Positions 48,441 through 60,259 of a stretch of DNA of 64,000 nt are shown here, piece after piece. Position 1 is the first letter of the stretch, and each line of letters opens with the position of its first letter. Made by a program: the position numbers and the translations under genes. The stretch spans positions 513,501-577,500 of the forward strand of contig OU015654.1 of the NCBI GenBank assembly GCA_907165275.2. Direction: 5' to 3'. Below the pieces are notes generated by a model. The model saw only the letters and a list, made by a program, of their open reading frames with translations. It searched no databases and was not told the origin of the DNA. The DNA is from Zygaena filipendulae (lineage: Eukaryota > Arthropoda > Insecta > Lepidoptera > Zygaenidae).

Positions 48441-48689
48441 GGATTTAGGATTATGCTACCTAAATATGCTATCTGCTGTCTTTCTTTCTTTCTTTTACGC
48501 TTGTGGAAATCGCTTGATGTAATTTTTTTATTTTTTTTTTATAATGACTTTCCTAGACCGTAACTGCAATTTTCATCAAATAATAGAAAATACATTGGAT
48601 TCAGTTTCAGAATGATATATATTTTTTTTAATTGACACAATTGACCACTTTGTTCGTAACCACGATAAGTTCGTGTCTATGAATTGAGC

Positions 48690-49060
48690 TACACCGGTGC
48701 GTTATAAACCTACAGTAGCCACAGCGCTTGCACTGAGAGGCGACGTTATTTAGCTATAATATTTTTTTTCCACAAAACTTAAAAAGTATTCTACCGCACG
48801 CGCGGAGAAAAAACCCAGTCGACCGCTGGCAATAGCCGAGAGTCAATGACAAAAGGTCAAAATTAATCCGGATAACCTATGGATCTTCCCCAGGTAGCTT
48901 AAAGTTTATTTGATAACGTGGTAGTTAAATTTATTAACAAGCATTAAATCGTAATTTGGTGTTGTTTCAGAAACAAAAACTGGAGCGAAATATTTACGAG
49001 CGGAGGGTAGATTTGGCTGCTGTTCTTTCTGAGCTGAGAAGTTGAGCTGTATCGGAGAAC
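48690..49060 (+). pseudogene. AT-hook/bHLH-like family, decayed copy a
   Basis: TTATAAA at 48692 and TACAGTAGCCACAGCGCTT match the promoter and leader of the intact copies. 48805-48860 aligns with exon 1 (AGCCGAGAGTCAATGACAAA against AGCCGAGAGCCATTGACAAA) but contains a stop. 48971-49060 is exon 2 after TTGTTTCAG, with KQKLERN and AAVLSELRS intact, four codons lost, an in-frame TGA and no GT donor. No exons 3 or 4 were found downstream. A dead family member. Confidence 0.75.
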
Positions 49061-49635
49061 GAGAGTAAAGCAATATTGTTTGAAGCAGGTATGACATAAC
49101 TTTTTGTTTGAATTCATCGTAATATAATACCGATTACAAATAGGTTAAATTGATTTACAAATTAATTTGAAATTGTTTAGTTTTTTGTTTGTAATTGTTA
49201 TGTGCGCCTACTAGGTATCTATAAATAATTAAAACAATGTAACAATGTATGAACACTCAACTAAAGTGCCCATAGTGTTAAATTTATGTAAGTACGTTAA
49301 TTGAAAGTATTATTTTATTAATATGAAATACCTTTACCTCCAAAAATAATACGGTTATTTTTAATAGATTTCGGCCTCCCAAATATACAGTAGTTATGAT
49401 TTTGTGTGCCATGACTGTCTAGGTATTGCGTCTTGTTACTTTGATCAGTAAAAAAAAAATTATTAATAAAATACGTTATCTGATGTACATTGATATTGAT
49501 TTGCTAAAATTACCGAACAATTTAATGGACTTATTTTTTAATAGTTTTTCCACAATCACCTCTAAACCTAATTTAAGCGACCCGAATAAAGTAATACAAA
49601 GAATGGGAAAAAAGTGAGTAATGAAAGTGGATTTT

Positions 49636-49860
49636 ATTTTAGAAGAAGAAGAAGAAAATACATTTATTTCAGCACAACACACAAGAAAAAGAAACAAACA
49701 TCAACAGTGCCTAATCTTAAGAAACATAGATAATATCTCTTGCATGCTCTGCCGAAAGGGTCACCAACTCAGCATTAGCTAGGTGCGGGAACACCTAGCG
49801 CTGGTTTTCAGTTGGCAGCCCGCGGTCGCGCACGGACGGGGACAACAAAAGACTAGTTAT
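49636..49860 (-). repeat. LINE 3' end
   Basis: (GAA)n followed by ATACATTTATTTCAGCACAA, CATGCTCTGCCGAAAGGGTC and AGCGCTGGTTTTCAGTTGG. On the minus strand this is a 3' UTR ending in (TTC)n. A near-identical copy lies at 56788-57025. Confidence 0.65.
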
Positions 49861-50344
49861 AGAAAAAAAATGATACTATACATATAAATACAAGTACACC
49901 AACTAAACATAAAAATAATATAAAAAAATACAAGTAAATAATTCTTATTTTAGGTACCTACTTATCGCAAAAAAAGGAAAAATGACGTCGTTGGTCCAAT
50001 TTAAAGTACGAAATAACTTATACAACACTGACTAAACCACTTACATTTAAGAGAAAGATGATAATTTAATAAATAGGTAAAATTTATAGTTTTCATAATA
50101 TTATATGACAATGTGAAAATTAAATTGATATTTCTTTAATATAAACTTTAACTGGAGAAAAAATTCAGTTGTGACTGTTTTAGAAGTCGAAGATAATTTG
50201 TTTGCTAATTAACCGATATATAAAACACAAAAAAAGACAAAATTTATATTCAGACAATTAGTAAGTTAACATGTTAAAACTAAAGGAAACTAAACGACAT
50301 AAATTTTAATTATTTTTTAATTTCATGTGCTATTTTAGTTTCAG

Positions 50345-50447
50345 AAATAGAAACAGGAGCAGACTGCTCAGTATGAGAAAAAAGCGGCGGGAAGACTTGG
50401 CTGCTATTCTACCTGAGCTGAGAGCAGCAGCCGGCCTATCAGAGAAT
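50345..50447 (+). pseudogene. AT-hook/bHLH-like family, exon 2 relic (copy b)
   Basis: A 103-bp match to exon 2 between a TTTCAG acceptor and a GTGAGTAG donor. The second codon is TAG, and one extra base in the basic region shifts the frame. AELRAAAG-like coding is recoverable only out of frame. Exons 1, 3 and 4 are missing, so this is a partial duplicate. Confidence 0.75.
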
Positions 50448-50759
50448 GTGAGTAGAATGACAGATCAGTTCTACTAAAGAATTTTTATTACGGTATTCTC
50501 AAAATCATCTTAAAGCTGCAGTAAAAATATATGGAAAAGGGCTAAGAGAGCCAGACGAAATGAAAACTATCTCGAAGAACGTAATAATTCGTGCGTTCTT
50601 GTGAGTTTGTGACGTTGATCTACTAAACCGAATTTGAAATTCTTTCAAAATCAGTTCAGTGGATCCAGAAAAAAGCTACATACCTACAGTATGCCTAAAA
50701 ATACTCGGGAAAAAAGATTTTCTGCAAGTTTCGAAATTCATACTGATGTATTATAACTT

Positions 50760-51470
50760 GACTAATGGCTTTTCGGTTATGAGTAATTTAGGTTTCGGAA
50801 TAAAAAATAGGGTAGGTACTGTCGTTGTGATTTCAAGAGTTTCTGAGCGAATTCTAAAATTGAGGGAGGTGAAACCCAGGGGGACACTAACTAGTACAGT
50901 ACAGTAGTAAAGTGTGGATGTTTGGCTGTTTGTTTGTCAATCACGCAAAAATGGCTGAATGGATTTAGATGAAATTTGGCATGCACGTTGTCAGTGGTAC
51001 AGAGAAGGACATAGGAAACTTTTTATCCCTGAATTCCCGCGGGTACTCTGAAATTACTGCGGGTGAAACTGCGGGGCTGCTAGTATACAAATAAAATCTT
51101 CACTACCGACTTATTTTAAGTTGCAAACTAACATGTTTACGCAAGTGTAGATATACATTTTTTTATAATAGATTAACAATAAGTGATCTTTATAATATTT
51201 TATTTCATAGTTCTATGAAACATACGATTCCAAAGACAAAATAGGTACCTACACCTTTAATCAGGTAAATAAAATATACAGGTCCCCTTAGGTCTTTTAA
51301 TGCAAGTAGGACCTTTATATATTTATAAAAAAAGGCAAACAGACCTGCCCATGGTTTTGTCCATCGAACCAGGTCAATGATTAAGAGACTCGATGGATAA
51401 ATTTGGGATTTCAGGTCAAATTTTTCTAAATATTTTAGTACAAATGCAGGTAGCAGAAGGTGGCAGGTAC
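50760..51470. repeat. Upstream segmental-duplication unit, Helitron relics
   Basis: 50760-50900 (AAGAGTTTCTGAGCGAATTC, GTGAAACCC) is shared with 56440-56555 and 61715-61855. 50905-51085 is a separate plus-oriented Helitron-like copy ending AACTGCGGGGCTGCTAG. 51095-51160 (ACCGACTTATTTTAAGTTGC) is again common to all three units. Confidence 0.6.
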
Positions 51471-51479
51471 CTTTTTTCA

Positions 51480-52070
51480 GGTAACTATAAAGATGGAAAT
51501 GGTACGGTCCAGTGTTGCCAGGCTCATTAACTTTGAGAGCTTTTTCAATGGTAAATTAAAAATATCCCCCTGCATATACTAAGTAGGTATATCTATAAGT
51601 TTTAGTTTTTTTACAATTTTTTTTTATTTACTCAGGCGGACTAAAAGCGGGTAGGGGCTGAAATAGATAAATGTAATTTTGATTAATATCACTGTGATTA
51701 ATTAGCATGTAAGTGTATATAATTGTATATTGTAATTTTGGGGCTGTCGTCATCTGTTAAAGACAAAAGCCTCTTAAAAATAAAGGAAAACAAAAAGACG
51801 AGAATAACATTGCCCAGTGTTGCCAGGCTCATTAACGTTAAGCGTTTTGTAATAGTAAACTAAAAAATGTCCCCCACACACACTAAATAAATAAGTAAGT
51901 AAGTAAGTTATAAGTAGGTAAGTAAGTTTTTATTTCGGTACAGATAATTTTATTAAAGATACCTACATTGCATTTGGTAAAAAGTTAGTTAGTATTTTTG
52001 AAAGTTACAACACTGGCAACTCCAAAGTTCAAGTCTCATACCTGGCAATAATAAAATCACTATGCGACCA
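51480..52070 (+). repeat. Conserved 5' region of gene copy c
   Basis: AGTGTTGCCAGGCTCATTAA occurs twice (about 51511 and 51816) and again upstream of copy d (about 57897). A partner, CACTGGCAAC, precedes the promoter in c and d. The internal doubling is specific to this copy. Confidence 0.6.
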
Positions 52071-52075
52071 GTTCG

Positions 52076-52110
52076 TATAAATAACCAACCAAGTACCTTA
52101 CATACCAGTA
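52076..52110 (+). promoter_or_regulatory. TATA box and initiator of gene copy c
   Basis: TATAAA at 52076-52081, with CCAGTA 31 bp downstream (A at 52107). Both the motifs and the spacing are conserved in copies d and e, whose surroundings have otherwise diverged. Confidence 0.65.
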
Positions 52111-52174
52111 ACCTAAGGGCTTTCGCTAAGATAACTACTACAACAGGACTATACAATACGACAAAGTAAATATA

Positions 52175-53203
52175 ATGGAATCTGGAAAAAATAATGTCCC
52201 ATCCAAGGGGGAACGAAAACGCGGCCGACCAGCCGGGAAGAATCGTGAGCCATTAACAAAAGTAAGTTTATCAAGATAACAAGGGAAATCTCAACCGTTT
52301 TATTTTATTAAACATCAATTTAACATATTACTGATATTACATATAATTTGTTTCAGAAACAGAAATTGGAGCGAAACGCCCAATATGAGAAGGAGCGGCG
52401 AGAGGAAGTCGCTGCCGCTCTTTCGGAGCTGAGGGCGGCAGCTGGAATGCCGGAGAACGTGAGTAGCGCACTGCCGACTGATGTACACACATCAAAAGTG
52501 TCTAGGGATCAAGTACATTTTTTCAAGATTTTTAGCATGCCAAATCGCTGCGAATCTGTGATTCGTATCAATGGAAGGAACACAGAGTATTAATTTGTTT
52601 AGCCATTACAATATAAGTTTCAAAATCCCCTGTTTTTGCCTTTTTTTGCTATTTTATTGTCGACTTGGAATTGGTTCAATTTCTCACAACTTACAAAAAA
52701 TGAAATTTTTCTTAATTTATTTAAAATGTGGGGATGAGTTGTTATTTTAGATATGGGAAATAAGGTAGGCGGCCAGTCCAGAAGATTAAATTAGATTTAA
52801 ATTAATTGAGTTTCGTTTTATAGCAAAAAATGTTCTTGATCCCTAGACACTTTTGATGTGTGTATTTAGATATCGATTTAACCAAACGATCAATCAAAAA
52901 TTCAAGATTTCTTTTTTACAGGTATCACAAAAAGAACTTTTAGACGCTGTTAAACTTCTTCTAGAAGAGCGCCTAGAAGAGGAAGAAGACACGCAGCGTC
53001 TAGAAGAAAGTAATAGGAAAAAAGAGAAAGAAAGTGAGTCACATGCCTTTTTTGAAATAAAAAAAATTTATTAAATTGGCGATTTATAAATACACTATTT
53101 TCTTTTTACAGTACGCGAGCTGGAAAAGAAATTGGGGCTTGCCCCTGGCGAGGAGCCACCCGACGCAGAATCGTCCTCATCAGAAGATGATGGTGAAGAT
53201 TGA
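52175..53203 (+). CDS. Small AT-hook + bHLH-like coiled-coil protein, copy c
   Basis: Exons 52175-52261, 52357-52458, 52922-53033, 53112-53203; 393 nt, 130 aa, phases 0,0,1. Residues 15-19 (KRGRP) are an AT-hook core, which binds the minor groove of AT-rich DNA. Residues 30-63 form a basic helix (KLERNAQYEKERREE) running into AAALSELRAAAG. After a loop containing the exon 2/3 junction comes VSQKELLDAVKLLLEERL, then a charged coiled coil to about 110 and an acidic Ser/Glu/Asp tail. The ExxRR positions and the spacing of both helices resemble basic helix-loop-helix proteins. That is my reading, not an established assignment, and the usual His/Asn of the basic region is absent. Likely nuclear and dimerising (inferred). 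It has its own TATA promoter and AATAAA at 53455. An alternative is a plain AT-hook coiled-coil protein. I recognise no named family. Confidence 0.75.
52486..52862. repeat. TA-duplicating MITE inside intron 2 of copy c
   Basis: 377 bp with inverted ends CACACATCAAAAGTGTCTAG / CTAGACACTTTTGATGTGTG, bordered by TA on both sides. Copy e has the undisturbed site at 62846-62856 (GATGTATTTAG), so this is a directly visible filled/empty pair. Confidence 0.9.
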
Positions 53204-53454
53204 GGCGGCTCTGGGGGCTCGAGAGAGTGCCGGTGCGAGTGCAGTACGAGATTCACCGGTTGGTCTTGGGCCTAACTGGTCAAGCTGGTGGGCGGGCGGT
53301 GCGGTGGGTGAATGGTGGGCGGGCGGTAGGCCGGCGCAGCTAGCTGGCGGATACGTGATGGCAGAGTGCATATCTTCCGATCCTTTTCTTTATTTTTTTT
53401 AATTATATTACCTAGTTCATAAGTTTTATTGTACTACTTATTTAGGTTTGACTA

Positions 53455-53460
53455 AATAAA
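53455..53460 (+). terminator. Poly(A) signal of gene copy c
   Basis: AATAAA followed by GGTTTATAAA, a context shared with copy e (63399). Confidence 0.6.
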
Positions 53461-53829
53461 GGTTTATAAATAAATTTCTTGTTCTGTATTTATAATAACA
53501 TATTTAATTTTTCATTACCACCTACGTATATAAGAAAATATTTAGTAAGGCAAAATATAGGAATGGGAATTTCTCATTATTAAAAACTGAAGTCTTGTAT
53601 AAAGCATTATTTATTACACAAAATGAATTAAAAATATAAAGAATTGACACAGATCATCAAATTGTTTTTAAAATTACAAACATACACGTAATTATAAAAA
53701 CGTTACGTTTCATTCTATTCTTTTGTAGGGAATGAAAATGCAAAGCTTACACAATATACATAATATTATATGAAGTGTCAAGTCGTCTACTAAGTCGATT
53801 ATTATTAGTCGCTCACTAAACTACATAAA

Positions 53830-54490
53830 TTCACAAAAGAGGTTGTGGATATATTGTAAAATATATCACCGTAAAATTGTAAAAATCGTTATTGTCTATT
53901 TTACGAGATTTTAAACTGTCAAAAGATTGTAAACCGTGACATACTGCTTAAAGTTTAATGCTTTTAACGCGTTATTTTCGGTAGATATAATTGGGATGTG
54001 GACTACTTTTGAAAATCAAAATTCTAATTAGTCCGTCAGTTAGAAAATAAAAAAACAATAGACACGTATTTTTTTTCTTTTATAAATAAATTAAAATATA
54101 CAGAGATAAAGCGCATTAAAGTTTAGGGTCAGGGGGTCGTGACGTCACTAACCGATAAAACCGCCATACAAACTGTCAGAATAGTGACGTCACGCGAAAT
54201 TTCAACTCAATATATCGCCGTTATTTTTTGATTACGTAAAAAAAGAAAATATACGTGTCCAATATTTTTTAATAATCTACAAGACGGACTAAAGAATAAA
54301 AATTAGTCAACATGTCCATTATGGTTAGGTTAGGTTTTTAGGTTCTGCTGATCAAGTTGCGCGAGTCGAGCGAGCGTAGCAAGCGTGCCGCGACAGCGAT
54401 CTTTTGACAATTTACAATTTTGCGAGATAGATTATAATGTGACGGTATTTACAATTTTGAAGTAACACACAATTATTTTTACAAAAAAAT
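53830..54490. repeat. Older inverted-repeat element hosting a GGGATGT MITE
   Basis: GTCAAAAGATTGTAAA near 53917 and TCTTTTGACAATTTACAATTT near 54400 are opposed and look like arms of one element. The full GGGATGT MITE at 53993-54317 (GTGACGTCAC twice) lies between them. AGCGAGCGTAGCAAGCGTGC is at 54370-54390. Confidence 0.5.
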
Positions 54491-55123
54491 TGTATAACAT
54501 ATGAAAGGGTTTCTCAATCGGCATGCAAATCTCGTAACGAAAAATTACTATTCTAGTTTAAGTCTCACGGTTGTAATTATTTTATCTTTATGGTATCAAA
54601 TAAACTTTTTTCTATTCTATTCTATTCAAAAAATAATGGTAGGAAATATCGATACATTTTGCGTTTAGCGGACTATTACAATTAATCGTTCGTCTAGCAA
54701 CAGACAATATTATAATACTTCACACAGTTCAATGTAGTGTTATGAAGAGGAAAGCTATTAATGGCAAAACGAAGAAAACCGAAAGAAAAATCTGTTTTGT
54801 AGTCCCAGTCAGAGAGAAGGTAATCACTAGTCCCAGTTATTTTATCACTGATATTCTGAAAATCATCACACCGAGTATGAGAAACTGCATTGAAATAGTA
54901 AAAACGTTTGACTTAACAAATATTATAAATGCCAATAAAGGTTTATTTGGTTGTTGAGCTTTCACTCTTTAACTGCTCAACCGTATAATGTACGTGGTCA
55001 GAGGTAGGTACAGAACAGGAAACTGGGTAAAATAAACTTTTTAAGTGGCCAAAATAACTTCTAGCTGCGATTGCAGCATGTCGGTGCGAAATCACAAGAA
55101 TAACCCATCCAACACGCATAATA

Positions 55124-55455
55124 GGGATGTGGACTACTTTTGAAAATCAAAATTCTAATTAGTTCGTCAGTTAGAAAATAAAAAAAACAAATAAATAAAT
55201 AAATAGACACGTATTTTTTACTTTTTCAAATAAATTATAATAGATAAAGCGCAATAAAATTTAGGGTGAGGGGGTCGTGACGTCACTAACCGCTGAAACC
55301 GCCATACAAACTGTCAGAATAGTGACGTCACGCGAAATTTCAACTCAATATATCACCGTTATTTTTTGATTACGTAAAAAAAGAAAAAATACGTGTCCAA
55401 TATTTTTTAATAATCTACAAGACGGACTAAAAAATAAAAATTAGTCCACATGCCC
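55124..55455 (+). repeat. GGGATGT MITE with two CRE-like palindromes
   Basis: Full copy, GGGATGTGGACTACTTTTG to TTAGTCCACATGCCC. Flanking CATAATA / ATTATG extends the symmetry. A short AAATAAATAAATAAAT insertion is internal. Confidence 0.85.
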
Positions 55456-55622
55456 ATTATGAGAAAGTCGAATATTTACAATGTATTAGTATATGCATAT
55501 AAGCATATACATAATAGTAATAATCCGCTTCACAACACACAGATCTACTTGATCCCACACTAAGCTATAAGCTTGTGTCGTGGAAACCAAGCAAACGTGG
55601 TATATACTACATATAATTACAT

Positions 55623-56420
55623 CTAATATATATAAATCACGTGTCACGTTGTTTGTCCGCGATGGACTCCGAAACTACTGAACGGATTTTGATAAAATTT
55701 TGTAACCATTCATAAAATGGTCCAACTTAAAAGATAGGATAATTTTTATCCCGGAATTCCCTCAGGAACTGAAGGACATAGACTACTTTTTCCCGCAACC
55801 TCCGCGGGAACTCCGAAATTACCGCGGATAAAATCGCGGGGGACAGCTAGTCTTAATATATATGAATCACGTGTCACGTTGTTTGTCCGCGATGGACTCT
55901 GAAACTACTGAACGGATTTTGATAAGATTTTGTAACCGTGTATAATATGGTCCAACTTGAAAGATAGGATAGTTTTTATTTCGGAATTCCCGCAGGAACT
56001 CCGGAATTATTGCGGGAACAGCTAATCACCGTAAACTACTGGCAGGAGTACAAAGAAGGACATAGAGTACTTTTTTTCCGGAATTCCCGCAGGAACTCCG
56101 AAATTACCACGGATGAAATCGCGCGGTACAGCTAGTCTAATATATATAAATCACGTGCCACGTTGTTTGTCCGCGATGAACTCCGAAACTACTGAACGGA
56201 TTTTGATAAAATTTTGTAACCATTTATAATATGGTCCAACTTAAAAGATAGGATAGTTTTTATCCCGGAATTCCCGCGGGAACTCCGGAATTAATGCGGG
56301 GAACTGCTAATCACCGTAAACTACTGTAAGGGGTACAAAGAAGGACGTAGAGTACCTACTTTTTTCACGGAATTACCTCCGAAATTATCGCGGATGAAAT
56401 CGCGGCGGACAGCTAGTTTA
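55623..56420 (+). repeat. Head-to-tail array of three Helitron-like copies
   Basis: Units start at about 55623, 55853 and 56137, each with ATATATAAATCACGTG (or ATGAATCACGTG) and GTTTGTCCGCGATG. They end at about 55852, 56136 and 56420 with GATGAAATCGCG and CAGCTAGT. Units 2 and 3 contain an extra internal terminus-like segment (GGGAACAGCTAATCACCG). Tandem arrays are a known Helitron habit. Confidence 0.7.
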
Positions 56421-56439
56421 TTGTAAAATAACAGTAAAT

Positions 56440-56560
56440 TAATTGGTTACGAGTAATTAAGGTTTTGGAAAAAATAGAGTAGATAGTATCATTTTGAATT
56501 CAAGAGTTTCTGAGGGAATTCTAAAATTGAGCCAAATGAAACCCGGGGAAGCTAGTACAT
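56440..56560. repeat. Start of segmental-duplication unit d
   Basis: GAATTCAAGAGTTTCTGAGG and the following sequence match 50835-50900 and 61785-61850. Confidence 0.6.
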
Positions 56561-56787
56561 AATGTAAAAATTAAATCTCCACAACCGACTTATTTTAAGT
56601 TGCAAATCAACATGTAAACGTATAGGCGAGTGTTGAAATAACATTGTTTTTATTAGATAAACAAGACATATCTTTATATTTTATTAATCTGATTATTTGG
56701 TAGTTCGGTGTAAGATAGGCACGATTTTAAATACAGAATACGCCTTAGATCAGATTAATAGGATATACAGGTTCCCTTAGTTCGTTC

Positions 56788-57025
56788 AATGAAGAAGAAA
56801 AAAGAAGAAAGAAGAAAATACATTTATTTCAGCACAACACACAAGAAAAAGATACAAACACAAGCAATACCTAATCTAATTTTGTACACAATATATATCT
56901 CTTGCATGCTCTGCCGAAAGGGTCACCAACTCAGCATTAGCTAGGTGCTGCGGGTGGTACACCTAGCGCTGGTTTTCAGTTGGCAGCCCGTTGTCACGCA
57001 CGGACGAGGGTAACAAAAGAAGAGG
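56788..57025 (-). repeat. LINE 3' end, second copy
   Basis: Near-identical to 49636-49860, including the GAA-rich end. It sits at a different offset from the neighbouring gene, so it is an independent insertion and not part of the duplicated unit. Confidence 0.65.
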
Positions 57026-57720
57026 AAAAAATTATAATATCGTACTTATTTGGATAAATATAAATAAACCAATTAAACATAGAAATAAAATATAGTAACT
57101 TAAATTGCAGTAAAAAATACAAGTAAATAAATTATTAATCAAGTACACAACATAAATACTGTAACTTCTATAATACACTACTTATAATATAATAAACAAA
57201 ATACAATACTTTTATTAAAAAGAAATACATAAATAAATGTATTATTAGTGTAATTAAATTAACAATATTTTCGTATACCACTATTGAACTAAATAAACAT
57301 AAAGTAAATAAAAAAGACTGTTATCGACCACTTCGCTACAATCAGGTTGCAATACAAAGGGAATAGCTATAGCCACTACGACGCGACGCGATGCATGCAA
57401 CATACGCCAATGTAAATTTATCTCAGCCTGTAAGACGGTGGGCACATTTTGTAAATGAAAAATTAACTAAATGTTTTTGGAAATAATACGAAAGTGTGTG
57501 TGGAGTGATTCTATTACAGTGCACAAATATAGAAACGAAAAATTATTAAAGATGATCAAGATGATCGTTTTTACACCGGAAGAAATAATAAGGGTAAGTA
57601 ATGAAAGTATGGAAATATGAAAAAACAAAAGGACTTAAATGAATGAGAAATTGATATTGATGGATTCGAAGGAATTTTGCTTTGAAAGAAGAAATTGTTT
57701 TAATTTAGTTCTAAAACCGT
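57026..57720. other. AT-rich stretch, no gene seen
   Basis: Low-complexity AT sequence. A CGACGCGACGCGATGC patch at about 57380 is isolated. Confidence 0.4.
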
Positions 57721-58143
57721 GAATACTTTTCAGTTCAATGCAGGTAGAACCTTCAGGTAGATATAAAAATGCAAACAGACCTCAATTTGGGATTTCAGGT
57801 CAAATTCACCTAAATATTTTAGTACAATTGCAGGTAGCAGAAGGTGGCAGGTACCTTTTTTTCAGGTAACTATAAAGATGGAAATGGTATGATCCAGAGT
57901 TGCCAGGCTCATTAACTTAGAGAGCTTTTTCAATAGTAAATTAAAAATATCCCCCTAAACACACTAAGTAAATCTATAATTTTTCGTTTTTGTACAGATT
58001 ATTTTTTTTTAAACTCAGCTGGACTGAGTTAAGTACCAAGAGACATTGCATTTTGTAACAAAACATTTTATTTTGAAAGTAACAACACTGGCAACATCAA
58101 ATCTTATATCTGGCAATACTAGAATCACTGTGCGAAAAGTTCG

Positions 58144-58178
58144 TATAAATGATCTAACCCAGTACCGTACATATCAGT
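58144..58178 (+). promoter_or_regulatory. TATA box and initiator of gene copy d
   Basis: TATAAA at 58144, with TCAGTA 32 bp downstream (A at 58176). Preceded by CTGGCAATAC and CACTGTGCGA, as in the other copies. Confidence 0.65.
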
Positions 58179-58247
58179 AACCTTAGCGCTTTTGGTAAGA
58201 CAAGTATACTACAACAGAACTGCACAGCACAAGACGACACATTACAA

Positions 58248-58911
58248 ATGGATTCAAGAAACATTAATATTCCATCCAAGGGGGAGAGAAAACGCGGCCG
58301 ACCAGCCGGGAAGAATCGAGAGCCATTAACAAAAGTGAGTTTATTAAGATAACAAGGGAAATCACAATCGTTTTGTTTAATTAATTTAATTGATGCATCA
58401 TTTCAACATATTACTGATATCATGTACTTTTTTCAGAAACAAAAATTGGAGCGAAATGCTCAATATGAGAAGGAGCGGCGAGAGGAAGTCAATGCTGCTC
58501 TTTCGGAGCTGAGGGCGGCAGCCGGAATGCCGGAGAACGTGAGTAGCGTACTGTCATCTGACATAGATGAATAATTGATTTTACAATATGATCGATCGAT
58601 TTTAATTAATGATTTCTTTTACAGATGTCTCAAAATGAACTTCTAGAAGCAGTAAAGATTCTTCTAGAAAACCGTCTAAAAGAAGAAGAGGACACTAGGC
58701 AGATAGAAAAAAGGAATAGGAAAAAGGAGAAAAAAAGTGAGTCACAGGCCTTCGAGAGATATTTAAAAAAAAAATTGTTTAAAGTGGTGATTGTTACTAA
58801 AGACACTTTTTTCTTTTTACAGTACGCAAGCTGGAAAAAAAGATTGGGCTGGCCCCTGGCGAGGAACCGCCCGATGCAGAGCCGTCCTCATCAGAAGATG
58901 ATGAAGATTGA
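58248..58911 (+). CDS. Small AT-hook + bHLH-like coiled-coil protein, copy d
   Basis: Exons 58248-58334, 58437-58538, 58625-58736, 58823-58911; 390 nt, 129 aa, with the same intron positions and phases (0,0,1) as copies c and e. AT-hook KRGRP at residues 15-19. The basic/helix 1 exon differs from copy c by only one residue (EEVNAAL against EEVAAAL). Helix 2 and the coiled coil are more diverged (MSQNELLEAVKILLENRLKE, RQIEKRNRKKEKK). The tail is acidic, ending EDDED. Exon 3 opens with ATG but the upstream exons are intact, so the start at 58248 is preferred. The uneven divergence between exons suggests different constraint on the DNA-contact and dimer parts, or gene conversion. AATAAA at 59257. 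Confidence 0.75.
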
Positions 58912-59256
58912 GGCGGCTCTGGGGGCTGGAGAGAGAGTGCGGGCACGAGATTCATCGGTTGGTCTTGGGACTGATTGGTCCAGCTGGTGGGCGGGTAGTG
59001 GACCGGCGCAGTAAGCTGGTGGAAACTTGAAGGCGGGTGCAGACTGTGGACCAGTTCTTATAACTTGCGTTTAAATTCGTATTTGTTTTATTCAACTTTG
59101 CGGGTCTAGTGGAAGAGACTTCAGTCGTGACAGGAGCATGTGCTTTGTAAATAGCAACTTTTATTTCTTTATTTTTTCCTTGTGTGCATTAAACTAAGTT
59201 TATAAATCTTTGTATTATCTTAAGAAATTTGTTATGTCATTCCTGGTTTTTGACCC

Positions 59257-59262
59257 AATAAA
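59257..59262 (+). terminator. Candidate poly(A) signal of copy d
   Basis: AATAAA about 345 bp after the stop. The 3' flank is unlike that of copies c and e. Confidence 0.35.
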
Positions 59263-59697
59263 CGAATTAAATAATGTAACTATTGCTTAAAATTTATTTA
59301 AGATTTCCGCTTTAAAGATTCCCAGAAAGAGGATAACTAAGTATATTTCCTCGTTTCAATGTTAAATTAATAATATATTTATAATAAAAAATCACATTAA
59401 TATTTGTTCTACAATGAATTGGATTGTTTAATGTTTTAAACAGACACCACGTAACATCTTCTTTATCTACAGATTTAAGTGAAACATAACATCATATTTA
59501 TTTATGTCCTGCCTTAAAGTGAGCAGCTTACGCCGAATAATTTCCCTCTGCCCTCTTTATTTTCTTTATTGATGGCATTATACAGTTATTTATTACTACT
59601 TATACAAATAAAAAGAGATCGCGAAAGAACCCAAGAATTAAAGTGGGTAGAACCACAAGGAAAAGCAAAAGCTGTTAACAATATATTTTACAAGCGG

Positions 59698-60005
59698 TTC
59701 CCCGCGGTTTCACCCGCGTTAATTTCGGAGATCCCGAGGGAATTGCTATATATGTTACTATGATGTATGAGCTTTATTATTGTAAAGTTTTATTAAAATC
59801 CACTAAGTAGTTTTTGCGTGAAAGAGTAACATACATCCATACATACTTTCGCGTTTATAATATTACTAGCTGTGCCCTGCAGTCTCACCCGTGTGAGTTT
59901 TGGGATCAGGAACCTTTGCGGACGCAGCAAAGTTGCATTACAATCGGACTAATGGTTTCGAAATGCATAGAGGACAGAAATACAAACATTCATTTTTATT
60001 TATAA
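59698..60005 (-). repeat. Two Helitron-like copies
   Basis: 59698-59865 starts TTCCCCGCGGTTTCACCCGC and ends GTTTATAATATTACTAG. 59866-60005 starts CTAGCTGTGCCCTGCAGTCT. They adjoin head to tail. Confidence 0.55.
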
Positions 60006-60259
60006 AGATCAAGGATTACGTCAGTTAAGTGACAAAGAGATGATTACAATATTGAGAGAGGTTTACTTACTAAACATCAACTAAGAATAGTAAGTAGTAG
60101 CAGGGACAACTACTTTACTTACTCATAGCTATATAGCCTAATAGATTTTTACAAGCAGATGTGTGTGACTTACGCCAATGTCATAATTATACCAGTTAAT
60201 AAGTAAAATAAGTAAGTTTTTTTTGTAAAAGGCAAATACATAAATCAAATCAAATCTAC

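Noticed and set aside
53180..53402. ORFs overlapping the last exon and 3' UTR of gene copy c
   Set aside because: Wrong frame relative to the four-exon model conserved in copies d and e.
54323..54340. GGTTAGGTTAGG as an insect telomere (TTAGG) tract
   Set aside because: Only about two and a half units; no array.
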